Shown: positions 54,314-63,833 of the stretch, piece by piece
Layout of the letters: the number at the start of each line of letters is the position of its first letter
Numbering within the stretch: position 1 is the stretch's first letter
DNA from: Chitinophagaceae bacterium
GTDB lineage: Bacteria > Bacteroidota > Bacteroidia > Chitinophagales > Chitinophagaceae
DNA: 64,000 nucleotides
Assembly: GCA_019752295.1 (NCBI GenBank)
Contig: JAIEMK010000007.1
Span: forward strand, 124,001-188,000
Direction of reading: 5' to 3'
The notes under the pieces: model-generated
Told to the model about the DNA's origin: nothing
The model's database searches: none
Seen by the model: the letters and a program-made list of their open reading frames with translations, nothing else
Program-made: the position numbers and the translations under genes

Positions 54314-55747
54314 ATGACCAAGAACGCTGAATTAATCTGGAGCAACTGCTTAAAAATTATCAAGGACATTGTTGAATGGCAGCATTTCAAAACTTGGTTC
54401 GAGCCTATAACGCCGGTAGAATTAAAAGCAAATATTTTATTGATTCAAGTGCCGAGTCAATTCTTTTACGAGTATCTCGAAGAGCACTATGTAAATCTGC
54501 TTGCAAAAACTCTGAAGCGCGAGCTTGGAAAAGAAGCGCGTTTAGAATATCGCATTATGGTAGATAGTGGAAACACAAATGGCCGCAATGGATCAATGGA
54601 TATTCCTGCAAGCAACATGAAAACTTATAATAACAACGAAATGAATTTTCCGTTGGTGATTGATAATCCGGTAAAAAATCCATTTGTAATTCCGGGTTTG
54701 AAAAAAATGCAAATCGATCCCCAGTTGAATCATATGTACACTTTCGATTCTTTTATTGAGGGCGATTGTAATAGGGTGGCGAGGAGGGCCGGAAAAACGG
54801 TAGCAGAGAAGCCTGGTGGCAATTCTTTTAATCCTTTGGTGATTTATGGAGGAGTAGGCTTGGGTAAAACTCATTTGGCGCAGTCAATCGGTAACGAAGT
54901 AAAGCGTATACATCCCGGAAAAGTGGTTTTGTATGTAAGCAGCGAAAAATTCATCAATCAGTTTCAGGATCATAGTCGTAATAATGCCATTAATGATTTT
55001 ATACATTTTTATCAATTGATTGATGTTTTGATCATCGATGATGTTCAATTTTTTAGCCGGGCCGAGAAAAGTCAGGATGCATTTTTTGCCATCTTCAATC
55101 ACCTGCATCAGAGTGGTAAGCAGTTGGTTTTAACGTCCGACAAGCCGCCGAAAGATTTGGATGGTATGCAGGAGCGTTTGTTGAGTCGTTTTAGATGGGG
55201 TTTGAGTGCTGATTTACAGATTCCGGATTATGAAACCAGGATTGAAATTCTGGAGAAGAAAATGAAGAACGATGGTTTAGATATGCCGAAGGAAGTGGTG
55301 AAATATGTGGCATATAATATTAATACCAATGTACGAGAATTGGAAGGTGCATTAATTTCATTATTGGCACAATCTTCTTTGAATAAAAAAGAAATTGATG
55401 TGGAGCTTGCTAAAAAAGTATTGCGCAATTTTGTAAAGACCAGCAGCAAAGAAATTACCATCGATGCCATTCAGAAAATGGTTTGCGAATATTTCGATGT
55501 GCCCTATGATAGATTATTGCATAAGACCAGAAAGCGAGAGATTGTGCAGGCGCGACAGATTACTATGTATTTGGCCAAGGCATTCACTAAAAACTCTTTA
55601 AAAACCATTGGGGAGCATTTTGGAGGACGCGATCATACTACGGTGATACATTCCTGTCAAACAGTAAAAGATTTGATGGATACAGATAGCATTTTCCGTG
55701 AGAATGTAATGGAGTTGACGCAGAAAGTGCAATTAGCGGCAATGTAA
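54314..55747 (+). CDS. dnaA: Chromosomal replication initiator DnaA
   Basis: 477 residues. Domain I (WSNCLKIIKDIVEWQHFKTWFE) is followed by a linker, an AAA+ domain with Walker A GGVGLGKTHLAQS and Walker B VLIIDDVQFF, and the C-terminal helix-turn-helix domain with the DNA-binding signature GGRDHTTVIHSCQTV. It opens the origin in the ATP form. dnaN is not next to it. The ATG follows a near-consensus -7 box (CATTTTTG, 54305-54312) by one base, so start of transcription and translation would nearly coincide, and a terminator follows the stop. Confidence 0.97.
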   Translation: MTKNAELIWSNCLKIIKDIVEWQHFKTWFEPITPVELKANILLIQVPSQFFYEYLEEHYVNLLAKTLKRELGKEARLEYRIMVDSGNTNGRNGSMDIPASNMKTYNNNEMNFPLVIDNPVKNPFVIPGLKKMQIDPQLNHMYTFDSFIEGDCNRVARRAGKTVAEKPGGNSFNPLVIYGGVGLGKTHLAQSIGNEVKRIHPGKVVLYVSSEKFINQFQDHSRNNAINDFIHFYQLIDVLIIDDVQFFSRAEKSQDAFFAIFNHLHQSGKQLVLTSDKPPKDLDGMQERLLSRFRWGLSADLQIPDYETRIEILEKKMKNDGLDMPKEVVKYVAYNINTNVRELEGALISLLAQSSLNKKEIDVELAKKVLRNFVKTSSKEITIDAIQKMVCEYFDVPYDRLLHKTRKREIVQARQITMYLAKAFTKNSLKTIGEHFGGRDHTTVIHSCQTVKDLMDTDSIFRENVMELTQKVQLAAM

Positions 55748-55770
55748 AGAGTTAGCCTCTTAAATAATTG

Positions 55771-55806
55771 ATCCCGAACCGTTTTAAGCGTGTTCGGGAT
55801 TTTTAT
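55771..55806 (+). terminator. Rho-independent terminator of dnaA
   Basis: Perfect 9-bp stem ATCCCGAAC/GTTCGGGAT (55771-55779, 55792-55800) followed by TTTTTATTTTTAT. It starts 24 bases after the dnaA stop. Confidence 0.9.
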
Positions 55807-55886
55807 TTTTATAATTATTGCATCCTTTTTTGGCAATTAGCACTCAGCTACCTATTTTTGCAGCCCTCTCTGAAAAGAGCGAGGAC

Positions 55887-55975
55887 GGTGAGGTGGATGA
55901 GCGGCTGAAATCAGTAGTTTGCTAAACTGCCGTACGGGTTACTCTGTACCGCGGGTTCGAATCCCGCCCTCACCG
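55887..55975 (+). tRNA. tRNA-Ser (anticodon GCU)
   Basis: Acceptor GGTGAGG pairs with CCTCACC, discriminator G. The anticodon arm GTAGT-TTGCTAA-ACTGC has GCT in the loop and so reads AGC/AGU. A long variable arm (CGTACGGGTTACTCTGTACC) is typical of Ser, and the T-arm is GCGGG-TTCGAAT-CCCGC. 89 nt. The 3' CCA is not encoded. tRNA-Pro lies 176 bases downstream. Confidence 0.95.
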
Positions 55976-56151
55976 CTTTATCCGCCGAAGCTTTAGCGAA
56001 GGCGGATTGAATTTGAGAGAGAAAAATCCCAATCATTAAAGTGAAAGCTGAGATGATCAAATCACAAATGCCAAGATAAAGGTGATCAAATCACCTACGC
56101 CAAGGCTTATGTGAATCAATTCATCTTCGCCAAGGCTTCGATGAATAAAAT
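55976..56151 (+). repeat. Minisatellite-like repeats between the two tRNA genes
   Basis: 55981-56006 is an imperfect inverted repeat (TCCGCC...GGCGGA). From 56052 three units of 29-30 bases follow (starts 56052, 56082, 56111) plus a partial one ending at the tRNA-Pro gene. The shared core is GTGATCAAATCAC...GCCAAGGCTT; the GCCAAGGCTTCG core is the complement of the CGAAGC...GGCG motif in the hairpin. It has no coding sense. Confidence 0.6.
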
Positions 56152-56225
56152 CGGGAAGTAGCGCAGGCCGGTAGCGCACCTGGTTTGGGACCAGGGGGTC
56201 GCAGGTTCGAATCCTGTCTTCCCGA
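56152..56225 (+). tRNA. tRNA-Pro (anticodon UGG)
   Basis: Acceptor CGGGAAG pairs with CTTCCCG, discriminator A. The anticodon arm CCTGG-TTTGGGA-CCAGG has TGG in the loop, and the T-arm is GCAGG-TTCGAAT-CCTGT. 74 nt. CCA is not encoded. A terminator follows at 56230. Confidence 0.95.
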
Positions 56226-56229
56226 CATC

Positions 56230-56267
56230 GCCCACCATAGCTTCAAGCGACGGTGGGCTTTTTGTTT
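56230..56267 (+). terminator. Rho-independent terminator of the tRNA-Pro transcript
   Basis: GCCCACC (56230-56236) pairs with GGTGGGC (56252-56258), followed by TTTTTGTTTT. It starts 4 bases after the tRNA-Pro gene. Confidence 0.82.
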
Positions 56268-56584
56268 TAGTACTATATCATACTGCATGAGGCTTTTCAA
56301 GGAATGGAGGCTTAAAATGGGTATCTGCTTATTATACTTTCATTATTCTTTTCACAAAACATATGCTTGTAGCCTTGCTATGCTCTACAGGAATGATTCT
56401 CTGTGCATGGTTCGCTGTTCCACAGCTTTACCCCATGTCCCAGAATTACTCATGGCTGTTTTGGTGGCGTGATTTATTCTAAATCAGATAACAAATACTG
56501 CGAAACATTGAAGTATTACTTAATTAATCTTTTGTAGCTTCAATTCAATAAGTTACTGTAATAAGAATAGCAAACTAAACTTCA
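56268..56584. other. Intergenic region between tRNA-Pro and a small membrane protein, nothing identified
   Basis: 317 bases without a gene I can support. An open frame overlapping the tRNA-Pro gene (56185-56472) is spurious. The sequence becomes A+T-rich toward the membrane protein start. Confidence 0.5.
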
Positions 56585-56965
56585 ATGAAGCATTATCGGT
56601 TACACAAATATTTAGTGGTTCTTTTTTTTCTAACTGTTTTTATACCAGGTGATAAACTTGCTATTCCAGTCGGTTTATTACTTTTACTTTCATTATCTGG
56701 CATAACACCTCCTTCAGACCTTGCAATGGCAATACCTCCTATTATAGCCATATTGTACTTAATTATTTCTGGTATTGACTCACCGAATACGAAGTCAGAA
56801 AAGATTTTTTCTATTAGTGCAATACTGATATTTTGGGGCTTCTTATTATATTTTATTAAAGACATTATTAAATATAGTTCGGGAGAAACTTTACTAACAT
56901 TACTCTTGTTTGTATCAGTATCATTATTCCTTTTAGTAAGATTAATAAGAGTATTGAAGAAATAA
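56585..56965 (+). CDS. Small four-span membrane protein of unknown function
   Basis: 126 residues with about four hydrophobic helices (around residues 8-35, 48-65, 76-95 and 98-118) and a basic C-terminus (RLIRVLKK). I do not recognise a family. The DNA is A+T-rich with no strong promoter box. I prefer this frame to the overlapping opposite-strand frame because it has membrane-helix character and an ATG followed by a natural N-terminus. It stands alone between tRNA-Pro and the GH2 gene, which is on the other strand. Confidence 0.5.
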   Translation: MKHYRLHKYLVVLFFLTVFIPGDKLAIPVGLLLLLSLSGITPPSDLAMAIPPIIAILYLIISGIDSPNTKSEKIFSISAILIFWGFLLYFIKDIIKYSSGETLLTLLLFVSVSLFLLVRLIRVLKK

Positions 56966-57122
56966 GTTAGTAATTGGCTCATCTGTATTTTGAAGGCTTT
57001 ACTGCTATCCTATATAGATAGCTCAAAAGGAATTAACTTTAATTTCCTCCGGGATAATCTAAAGGATAGGATTACAAATGCACATTCATTATATTTTTTC
57101 CCTTTGTAATACCATTTATACA

Positions 57123-59630
57123 TTATTTTATCACAATCTTTATTAAACCATCTTTAAGACCTTTTGCACTTGCCCTAAGTGTTGCTGCTCCCGTTTTTCC
57201 ATCAGGTCTTACAATCGCCAATCCTCTTCCCTGGTAAACTTTTTTATGATTTTGCTGAAAGCTGGATGCATCATCAAAGCTTCCATTGCCAACCCCAGCA
57301 ATTGTTGCATTGCCGTTAAGCTGATAAGTAATTTCTATATCATCAATGTAGGGCACAACGTTTCCCTTTTCATCAACGATCTCCGCATTGATGTAACACA
57401 AATCATTCGAACTAGATTTAATTGCACTTCTGTCGGCAATCAAACGAATGGCAACAGGTTTACCAGCAGTTATTAGTGATGATGAACCTATTTTCTTTCC
57501 ATTATCATAACTTTTTGCCACAAGCTTTCCTGGCTGATATGGTATTTCAAAACTGGCTGTAATGGAATTATCAGGAACCGTTTGTTCTGCGATCACCTTA
57601 CCATTTAATTCAAGCTTAACCCGCTTGCTTCTTGTGTATACGTGCACGAGTATTTTCTTGCCTTCCAGACCCGGCCATGTCCATGATTTTAATTCATCAG
57701 GAAATCCCCAGGGTGCAATTACTTCCTGCATAATATCAGCAACGGGACGTTGTACCAGCATTTCAATTTTGCTATTTCCCCAAACAACACTCTGATAATA
57801 AGATGCAGCTTTTTTATTTCCAATCAAATCCAAATCGCCGCAATATGCATTAAATACAGACCACTTTGGTAAGTAAAAAAGCCCCATACGCATTAATCCA
57901 CTTGGTAGTTTTCTTGAAGCAGGAACCTGCATCGATCTACCAATACCAGCTTCGCCAATGTAATCCATTGCTGTCCACTTAAAGCTTCCCAATAAGTAAG
58001 GATATTTTTCTGCATACTCCTGGTTTTCCAATGCGCTGCCCGGTGTGTATTCGGTAACTATAAAAGTCTTTTGAGGATGGTTTGCATGCTCCGATTCAAA
58101 GCGGTGTGCAGTGATGCTGTCACGAACAAAAAATTTGGACTGGCTTTCTAAAAAGTAATTGTAACCATCCACATCAAGATTCAACAGGTAGGGTGCATAG
58201 TCTTCGAATGGCTTCTTTGTATAACCAGGCAAATAAGCAATGCCTGCTGTTACAGCCCTTGTAACGTCTAATTTCCGCACTTCGTTCGCCAACATTTTCG
58301 CAATGCGGTAACCAGCAGTATCTGGCGCTTCGAAAATTTCATTGCCGATGCTCCACATAATAATGGAAGGATGATTCCGGTCTCTCAATATAATGGCATC
58401 CAAATCTTTTTGCCACCAGTCTTTAAAATACAAATGATAATCCTGCGGATTTTTGGCAAGCTCCCACATATCAAATGCTTCATCCAACACCAGCATACCG
58501 AGCCGGTCACAGGCATCCAGTAATTGTTGCGATGGCGGATTGTGACTAAGCCGTATAGCATTATACCCTACTTTTTTTAAGAGTTCAATTTTACGTTCTT
58601 CTGCCCGCTCTATGGCTGAAGCACCCAATGGTCCATTGTCATGATGAATGCATCCTCCTTTCAATATCACCCTTTTGCCATTTAACAGAAATCCTTTGTC
58701 GGCATCAAAGCGAATACTTCTGATACCAACACTTGTTTCTACACGGTCAATAGTTTTACTTCCTGATTTTATTTCTGTAACTACTTTATATAATTCAGGT
58801 GTTTCAAGCGACCACAAAAGCGGGTTGGGCACAGTGATGTTTTGTGAATCTGTTTTCGACGCATTTGTTTCAAGCACCAACGCCTTTTGTTTTTGGGCAA
58901 CTGTTTTGCCGGAAGGAGAAAGAATAGTTGTCACAAGACTGAAATTACCGGCAGCATTTTGTTCATTACTGATAGTTGATTTTACTTGTATCGTTGCACT
59001 TTTTTTTGATACCTCCGCCGTTGTAACATACACCCCCCATACAGCCACATGTACAGGCGCTGTAACGGTTAACCATACATGCCGGTAAATACCGGAACCA
59101 CTGTACCAGCGGGAATTTTTTCCTTGATTTTGAACCTTAACGGCTAATACATTTTCATGGCCTGGAGGATTCAGATACGGTGTAAGATTATAGTAAAAAG
59201 CTGTATAGCCATAAGGGTGATTGCCCAGCAAATGACCATTCAACCAAACATCCGAGTTCATATATACACCATCAAAATGGATAGTGAAAAGTTTTTTCTC
59301 ATCTGCTTTTACAGTAGTAAATTTCTTTCTGTACCAACCTGTTCCTCCTACAGTAAATCCTGTTGCGGATTGCCCGATACTACTTCTGCTGAATGGACCA
59401 ATAATGCTGTCTGATGTTTGATTGGGCAGGTCTTCTATGCTCCAGTCGTGTGGAAGATTTACTATTTTCCATTTGGAATCATCATAGCCTGCTGCATCTG
59501 CAGGTACGGTGCTGTCTTTTATAAAATGCCAACCTGCATCAAATGGTATGCTTCTTTTGCCTGCGTTGTTTTGTGCATTCACTGCTGAAAAGCAAACCAG
59601 AAGGCAAATGCCAGGAATTATTTTCTTCAT
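57123..59630 (-). CDS. Glycoside hydrolase family 2 (beta-galactosidase/mannosidase-like)
   Basis: 835 residues. Signal peptide (IPGICLLVCFSAVNAQ). The order is GH2 sugar-binding domain (WHFIKDSTVPADAAGYDDSKW, NLPHDWS), immunoglobulin-like domain (from about 210), TIM barrel with the acid/base Glu in SIGNEIFEAP (about residue 430) and the nucleophile Glu in IVTEYTPGS (about residue 525), and C-terminal DUF4982-like beta domains. Substrate specificity (galactoside, mannoside, glucuronide) cannot be fixed by eye. It is the last gene of the - strand glycan cluster, 223 bp after the esterase. Confidence 0.9.
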   Translation of the reverse strand: MKKIIPGICLLVCFSAVNAQNNAGKRSIPFDAGWHFIKDSTVPADAAGYDDSKWKIVNLPHDWSIEDLPNQTSDSIIGPFSRSSIGQSATGFTVGGTGWYRKKFTTVKADEKKLFTIHFDGVYMNSDVWLNGHLLGNHPYGYTAFYYNLTPYLNPPGHENVLAVKVQNQGKNSRWYSGSGIYRHVWLTVTAPVHVAVWGVYVTTAEVSKKSATIQVKSTISNEQNAAGNFSLVTTILSPSGKTVAQKQKALVLETNASKTDSQNITVPNPLLWSLETPELYKVVTEIKSGSKTIDRVETSVGIRSIRFDADKGFLLNGKRVILKGGCIHHDNGPLGASAIERAEERKIELLKKVGYNAIRLSHNPPSQQLLDACDRLGMLVLDEAFDMWELAKNPQDYHLYFKDWWQKDLDAIILRDRNHPSIIMWSIGNEIFEAPDTAGYRIAKMLANEVRKLDVTRAVTAGIAYLPGYTKKPFEDYAPYLLNLDVDGYNYFLESQSKFFVRDSITAHRFESEHANHPQKTFIVTEYTPGSALENQEYAEKYPYLLGSFKWTAMDYIGEAGIGRSMQVPASRKLPSGLMRMGLFYLPKWSVFNAYCGDLDLIGNKKAASYYQSVVWGNSKIEMLVQRPVADIMQEVIAPWGFPDELKSWTWPGLEGKKILVHVYTRSKRVKLELNGKVIAEQTVPDNSITASFEIPYQPGKLVAKSYDNGKKIGSSSLITAGKPVAIRLIADRSAIKSSSNDLCYINAEIVDEKGNVVPYIDDIEITYQLNGNATIAGVGNGSFDDASSFQQNHKKVYQGRGLAIVRPDGKTGAATLRASAKGLKDGLIKIVIK

Positions 59631-59853
59631 CTTTTATATTTGATTTTTATGACTGCCAATATGAAATTATTGTTCCTGTGGATGCATTTTGTCTTATAAC
59701 AGCCGGGCTAACCAGGCTTGCATTGTTGTGCGTTCGTTCTTTTAAATCTTCAAGCTTAGAAAATAAATTGTCTCCCACTCAAGATTGGTTGAAAACCATC
59801 AACATGAGTTGAATGCCTATTTATTGTTTTATCAATTACTGATTTTGTTGCCT

Positions 59854-60708
59854 TTAGGGATATTGTATTGAAAGCCAATCTGTAAATCTTTCTAACCATG
59901 CATCACACGGAAGATTTTGTTTCTTCATTATAAACCCGTGCCCTCCTCTATCATATATGTGCAATTCAACAGGTTGATTAGCCTCTAACCATTTGGAATA
60001 GATTTTAACACTGTTGGAGGCAAAACCGTATTCGTCATCACTGGCACAAGCAATAAAGATGGGTGTCCTCACAGATGGGACTTTGGAACCGATTATATCA
60101 TTGGCACAATAAAGTACTGACACAAAATTTGGGCGGCTCTCTTCCAAAGCATTGTAAGCGACCGACATCGCAATAGTTCCTCCGGCAGAAGAGCCCATGA
60201 AGCCTATCTTGTTTGAATTAATTTTGTATTCTGCAGCATGTTGGCGCACATACTTCATAGCCGTTAATGCATCCTGAAGTGCAAGTTTTATTACAGGTGC
60301 ACTCACCGAATCCAGCAGTTTAAAATTCTTTGTTTCCATCATTTTGTTATAGTACGGATGAGCAGGGTCTTCGTGCACCAACCGATATTTTAAAACGAAG
60401 GCGGTTATTCCTTTTTCGTTTAATTTTTTTGCTACGGCAGTACCTTCAAGATCATAAACGAGGTAATGAAAAGCACCTCCTGGTGCAATAATAACAGCAA
60501 TGCCATTTGGGTTTGAGGGAACAAAAGCTGTTAAAGTCGGATCTATTATATCTCTTAGATAACCTCCTCCTAAATTTTGTTCTTTCCAAGTCCAGTTTTC
60601 AGAGCCGGGAGCTTTGCCAGGATACAGGGGTATAACTTGTTGTGCTTGCAACTGTGCAAGAGCGATTAGAAGGACAAGAACTGTCAAGATAAAACATTTA
60701 CTTTTCAT
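59854..60708 (-). CDS. Secreted alpha/beta hydrolase (BD-FAE/xylan esterase-like)
   Basis: 284 residues from the ATG at 60708, chosen because it begins a normal signal peptide (FILTVLVLLIALAQLQAQ). Oxyanion segment IAPGGAFHYLVYDLEG, nucleophile Ser in GFMGSSAGGTIAM, Asp in ACASDDEYGF and His in DRGGHGFIMK. This is the layout of the BD-FAE/acetyl xylan esterase group, which removes acetyl or feruloyl groups from plant polysaccharides. It sits between GH3 and GH2 genes on the same strand (112 and 223 bp), consistent with a glycan-degradation operon. The polymer is not identified. Confidence 0.85.
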   Translation of the reverse strand: MKSKCFILTVLVLLIALAQLQAQQVIPLYPGKAPGSENWTWKEQNLGGGYLRDIIDPTLTAFVPSNPNGIAVIIAPGGAFHYLVYDLEGTAVAKKLNEKGITAFVLKYRLVHEDPAHPYYNKMMETKNFKLLDSVSAPVIKLALQDALTAMKYVRQHAAEYKINSNKIGFMGSSAGGTIAMSVAYNALEESRPNFVSVLYCANDIIGSKVPSVRTPIFIACASDDEYGFASNSVKIYSKWLEANQPVELHIYDRGGHGFIMKKQNLPCDAWLERFTDWLSIQYP

Positions 60709-60820
60709 ATAGGGTGATTTTGAATGACGTACAACACCTGGTCTTCTTTTCCCTAGTGAGAAAAAGGCAATAATTATTAAAAAAATGCAAGTAGTCAACA
60801 TCTGATAATTTTTTACACAA

Positions 60821-63184
60821 TCATTTTTTCAACTCATTAATTGTTATTTGGGGAGCCAGGGCCTTATTTACTTTTTTAACAACAATATCTTTTGCTAAAG
60901 AAAATGTTTTTGTCAGTTTAATATCTTCACTTGAAGCCCCAATTTTTATTGTGTAATTTCCTGCATCTGCGATCCATGCTTCTTTATCGGTATAAAAAGA
61001 AGCAAGGTCATTTACTGTAAGTGTAAATACCAAAGTTTGTGATTCACCCTTTTTTAGCAGTTTTGTTTTGGCAAAAGCTCTTAATTCGTTAACGGGTTTA
61101 TCGATATTTTTTGATGGTGCACTTACATACAATTGCATTACTTCTTTACCTGCATATTTCCCCTGGTTGGTGATGGTAATTGTTGTCGTAATCTTGTTAT
61201 TGAATGTGGAAGAACTTAGTTTCAAATTGCTGTAAGTAAATTGGGAATAAGACAAGCCGTAACCAAATTCATAAGCAGGCTTTATATTGAATGCCTTGTA
61301 ATAACGATAGCCCACATAAATGCCTTCTTCATAAACTACTTTTCTTTTAATAATAGAGTCATTTATCACTTCTTCGCCGGGAAAGTTTTTTGAAGAAGGA
61401 ACATCTGCATAAGCAACAGGAAAAGTAACTGCCAATTTACCAGAGGGATTGTTTTTTCCTGAAATTAAATCTGCAATAGCGTTGCCTGCTTCAAGACCAG
61501 GTTGCCAGGTAAGCAATATGGCATCGGGGTAATTTCTCCAACTTGCTGTTTCTATCACACCTCCAATATTCAACAACACAACAACTTTTTTTGCTTTCGC
61601 ATGAAAGGCTTCTGAAATTAGTTTGATATTTTTTATTTCTGTATCCGTGAGATTAAAATCATTGTCAATCTTCCTGTCACTGCCTTCGCCGGAATTCCTG
61701 CCAATTGTAATAAAGGCGATATTACTTTGTTTGGCCATCTTTTCCGCCAACAAAGCGTCTACAGGCATTTCCGGGGCCTTTTTTTTAGCCCCCATCATCG
61801 CGGCTAACATATCCGTTTGTTTGGGTTCATTTGTCTTTGTATAATTTTGGTACAAGATCTTTAGTGATGAATCTATCGCAAACCCAGCACCAGTCAAACC
61901 ATCTGTAATTTGTATTTTATAAGCAGTAAGCACATAGCCACTTCCCGATCCGCCGATGTATGTATCATACGATGCATTTCCAAACAATGCAATATTTTTA
62001 TTATTGCCTGCAAGAGGCAGTGTTCCATTTTCATTTTTCAATAAAACCATTCCCTCTGTTGCAGCCATACGGGATGCCTGCGCATTTTCTTCTGTATCCG
62101 GTTTATTAGAATATTGATATTTTTTAAAGCGGGGAGTTTTAACAATGAGATTTAATATATCTTGAATGTTTTTGTCAAGCACTTTTTCATCTAACCTTCC
62201 ATCTTTAACTGCCTGCATTATGGTATTTACCTGATAAGGTCCCGGCATCAACAAAGCATTGCCTGCCTTCATTTGTGCAACATAATCATGACCTGCATTC
62301 CAGTCACTCATTACAAGTCCTTTGTAGTGCCAATCATTTCTCAACACCTTTGTAAGTAGATCAGGATTTTCAGATGTATAGAGCCCGTTTACAAGGTTGT
62401 AAGAAGACATTACTGTCCAGGGATTAGATTTCTCTATCGCTATCTCAAATCCTTTTAAATAAATTTCACGAAGTGCTCTTTCACTTACAATTGTGTTGAC
62501 AGATTCCCTGTTGGTTTCCTGATTGTTAGCAACAAAATGTTTAACAGAAACACCCACGCCCCTCGACTGGATACCATTTACCATTGCAGCAGCAATGTTG
62601 CCGGATACCAATGGGTCTTCAGAATAATATTCAAAATTTCGTCCGCACAATGGGTTTCGTTGAATATTCATTCCCGGAGCCAGCAACACATCCAAGCCAT
62701 ATTCCAATACATCATTCCCCATAGCTTTGCCTGTTTTAAATACCAAATCCTTATTCCAGGTTGAAGCCAACAATGTGCCGATAGGAAACGCTGTGCATTT
62801 ATACGAAGGCCCCCCAAAGCCTCCTATCATACGCAGGCCTGCGGGGCCATCATTCACCACAATAGCAGGTATGCCAAGCCGTGGAATCTCCAGCGTATAC
62901 CCCGCTGCAGGGGCTATTGGATTTTTTGTTTTGCTTGCCATACTGCCCGGTTGGGGAACCATCTTTTTCATGTCCTCGCCCAACGTCTTTAACAGGCCGG
63001 GAGGAATGTTAAATCCACAGCCTGCTACAATACTGGCTTTTTCTTCCAGTGTCATAGCGGCAATCACTTCTTTTACAGGGGATTTACCTAACTGCGGTAA
63101 TGCGTTTGTTTGTTGGCCCTTAACCGGAAGCGAAAATCCTGTGATGCACAATAGTAAGAACCAAATCAATAAATCTCTTTTCAT
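60821..63184 (-). CDS. Glycoside hydrolase family 3 (beta-glucosidase-like)
   Basis: 787 residues with signal peptide (LLIWFLLLCITGFSLPVKG). Domains: GH3 TIM barrel with KHFVANNQETNRESVN and the nucleophile Asp in GLVMSDWNAGHD (about residue 290), the alpha/beta sandwich domain with a possible acid/base Glu in SGEGSDRKI, and a C-terminal fibronectin-III-like domain (about 665-765). Typical of beta-glucosidases and beta-xylosidases, also possible arabinofuranosidase. Located upstream of the esterase and GH2 on the - strand and 85 bp downstream of a small secreted protein gene. Confidence 0.92.
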   Translation of the reverse strand: MKRDLLIWFLLLCITGFSLPVKGQQTNALPQLGKSPVKEVIAAMTLEEKASIVAGCGFNIPPGLLKTLGEDMKKMVPQPGSMASKTKNPIAPAAGYTLEIPRLGIPAIVVNDGPAGLRMIGGFGGPSYKCTAFPIGTLLASTWNKDLVFKTGKAMGNDVLEYGLDVLLAPGMNIQRNPLCGRNFEYYSEDPLVSGNIAAAMVNGIQSRGVGVSVKHFVANNQETNRESVNTIVSERALREIYLKGFEIAIEKSNPWTVMSSYNLVNGLYTSENPDLLTKVLRNDWHYKGLVMSDWNAGHDYVAQMKAGNALLMPGPYQVNTIMQAVKDGRLDEKVLDKNIQDILNLIVKTPRFKKYQYSNKPDTEENAQASRMAATEGMVLLKNENGTLPLAGNNKNIALFGNASYDTYIGGSGSGYVLTAYKIQITDGLTGAGFAIDSSLKILYQNYTKTNEPKQTDMLAAMMGAKKKAPEMPVDALLAEKMAKQSNIAFITIGRNSGEGSDRKIDNDFNLTDTEIKNIKLISEAFHAKAKKVVVLLNIGGVIETASWRNYPDAILLTWQPGLEAGNAIADLISGKNNPSGKLAVTFPVAYADVPSSKNFPGEEVINDSIIKRKVVYEEGIYVGYRYYKAFNIKPAYEFGYGLSYSQFTYSNLKLSSSTFNNKITTTITITNQGKYAGKEVMQLYVSAPSKNIDKPVNELRAFAKTKLLKKGESQTLVFTLTVNDLASFYTDKEAWIADAGNYTIKIGASSEDIKLTKTFSLAKDIVVKKVNKALAPQITINELKK

Positions 63185-63269
63185 ATAGTCAATAAAAATG
63201 TTTTGAATGATAATAGTTAGAAACCAGGTGAAAAATGAAGCTGGGAGGCTACTACAACCACCTGTTCAA

Positions 63270-63656
63270 TTACTTGATTGCTTTTTTAATGCGGTCGCCA
63301 TCCGCATCAAACATACCCATCAGGCTGCCCGTTATATGGTCTTCGTCTTTTTTGTCCATCACCAAATTAAGGTCATAACCCTGAGTAGTAAAATATACTG
63401 TCAATTGTGTGGCCTTTAATTCTGCGTTGGTGATTTTGGCAATTTCTTTGCCGGTTGAATCCTGAAGTACACCTGTCATTGAGCTGTCTTTCTTTTCCAG
63501 AACAAATATCATCTTACTATCACCATTTGGTGTGCCTTTCACCAGTACGCTCCAGGTACCGGTAAAATAATCTGCACCTGTTTTAGTTTGTGCTTTTGCA
63601 CCAATTGATAAAATAAGTAACAAAACGCCAGCAATTAATACATTGATTTTTTTCAT
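63270..63656 (-). CDS. Small secreted beta-rich protein of unknown function
   Basis: 128 residues from the ATG at 63656 (another ATG lies 6 bases upstream). Signal peptide (INVLIAGVLLLILSIGAKAQ) then a lipocalin-like or META-like beta pattern (YFTGTWSVLVKGTPNGDSK, MTGVLQDSTGKEIAKI, ITGSLMGMFDADGDRIKKA). I do not recognise a family. It is the first gene of the glycan cluster on the - strand, directly opposite the NUDIX regulator, and may be the most strongly expressed member. Confidence 0.6.
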   Translation of the reverse strand: MKKINVLIAGVLLLILSIGAKAQTKTGADYFTGTWSVLVKGTPNGDSKMIFVLEKKDSSMTGVLQDSTGKEIAKITNAELKATQLTVYFTTQGYDLNLVMDKKDEDHITGSLMGMFDADGDRIKKAIK

Positions 63657-63745
63657 GTTCATAATTGTTTTTTATGTTTTTTTTTAAAAATTTGATTGAC
63701 CTTAAATGAGTTTCGAGAATTCATTTGCTGATTAAAAATACTTAA

Positions 63746-63833
63746 TCCGTAAATTTGACGGAATAAAAGTATAGCGTAAGTTTTGAATAACCAAATTTTA
63801 TTCCGTATTTTTTACAGAATTGTATTTTCTGTA
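63746..63833. promoter_or_regulatory. Candidate operators between the glycan cluster and the NUDIX regulator gene
   Basis: Three palindromic sites: TCCGT-N7-ACGGA (63746-63762), ATTCCGTA-N5-TACAGAAT (63800-63820, one arm mismatch) and TACAGAA-N7-TTCTGTA (63813-63833, perfect). The last two share a half-site. The third overlaps the T of the -7 box TAGCTTTG. Binding here could control both directions, an arrangement expected for a NUDIX-type sugar-responsive repressor. Inference from symmetry and position. Confidence 0.55.

Noticed and set aside
56185-56472. 95-codon frame starting within tRNA-Pro
   Set aside because: It runs through the tRNA and the terminator hairpin, so it cannot be a real protein gene.
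56593-56982. 129-codon - strand frame opposite the small membrane protein
   Set aside because: The + strand frame has membrane-helix character and a natural start, so this frame looks like its shadow.
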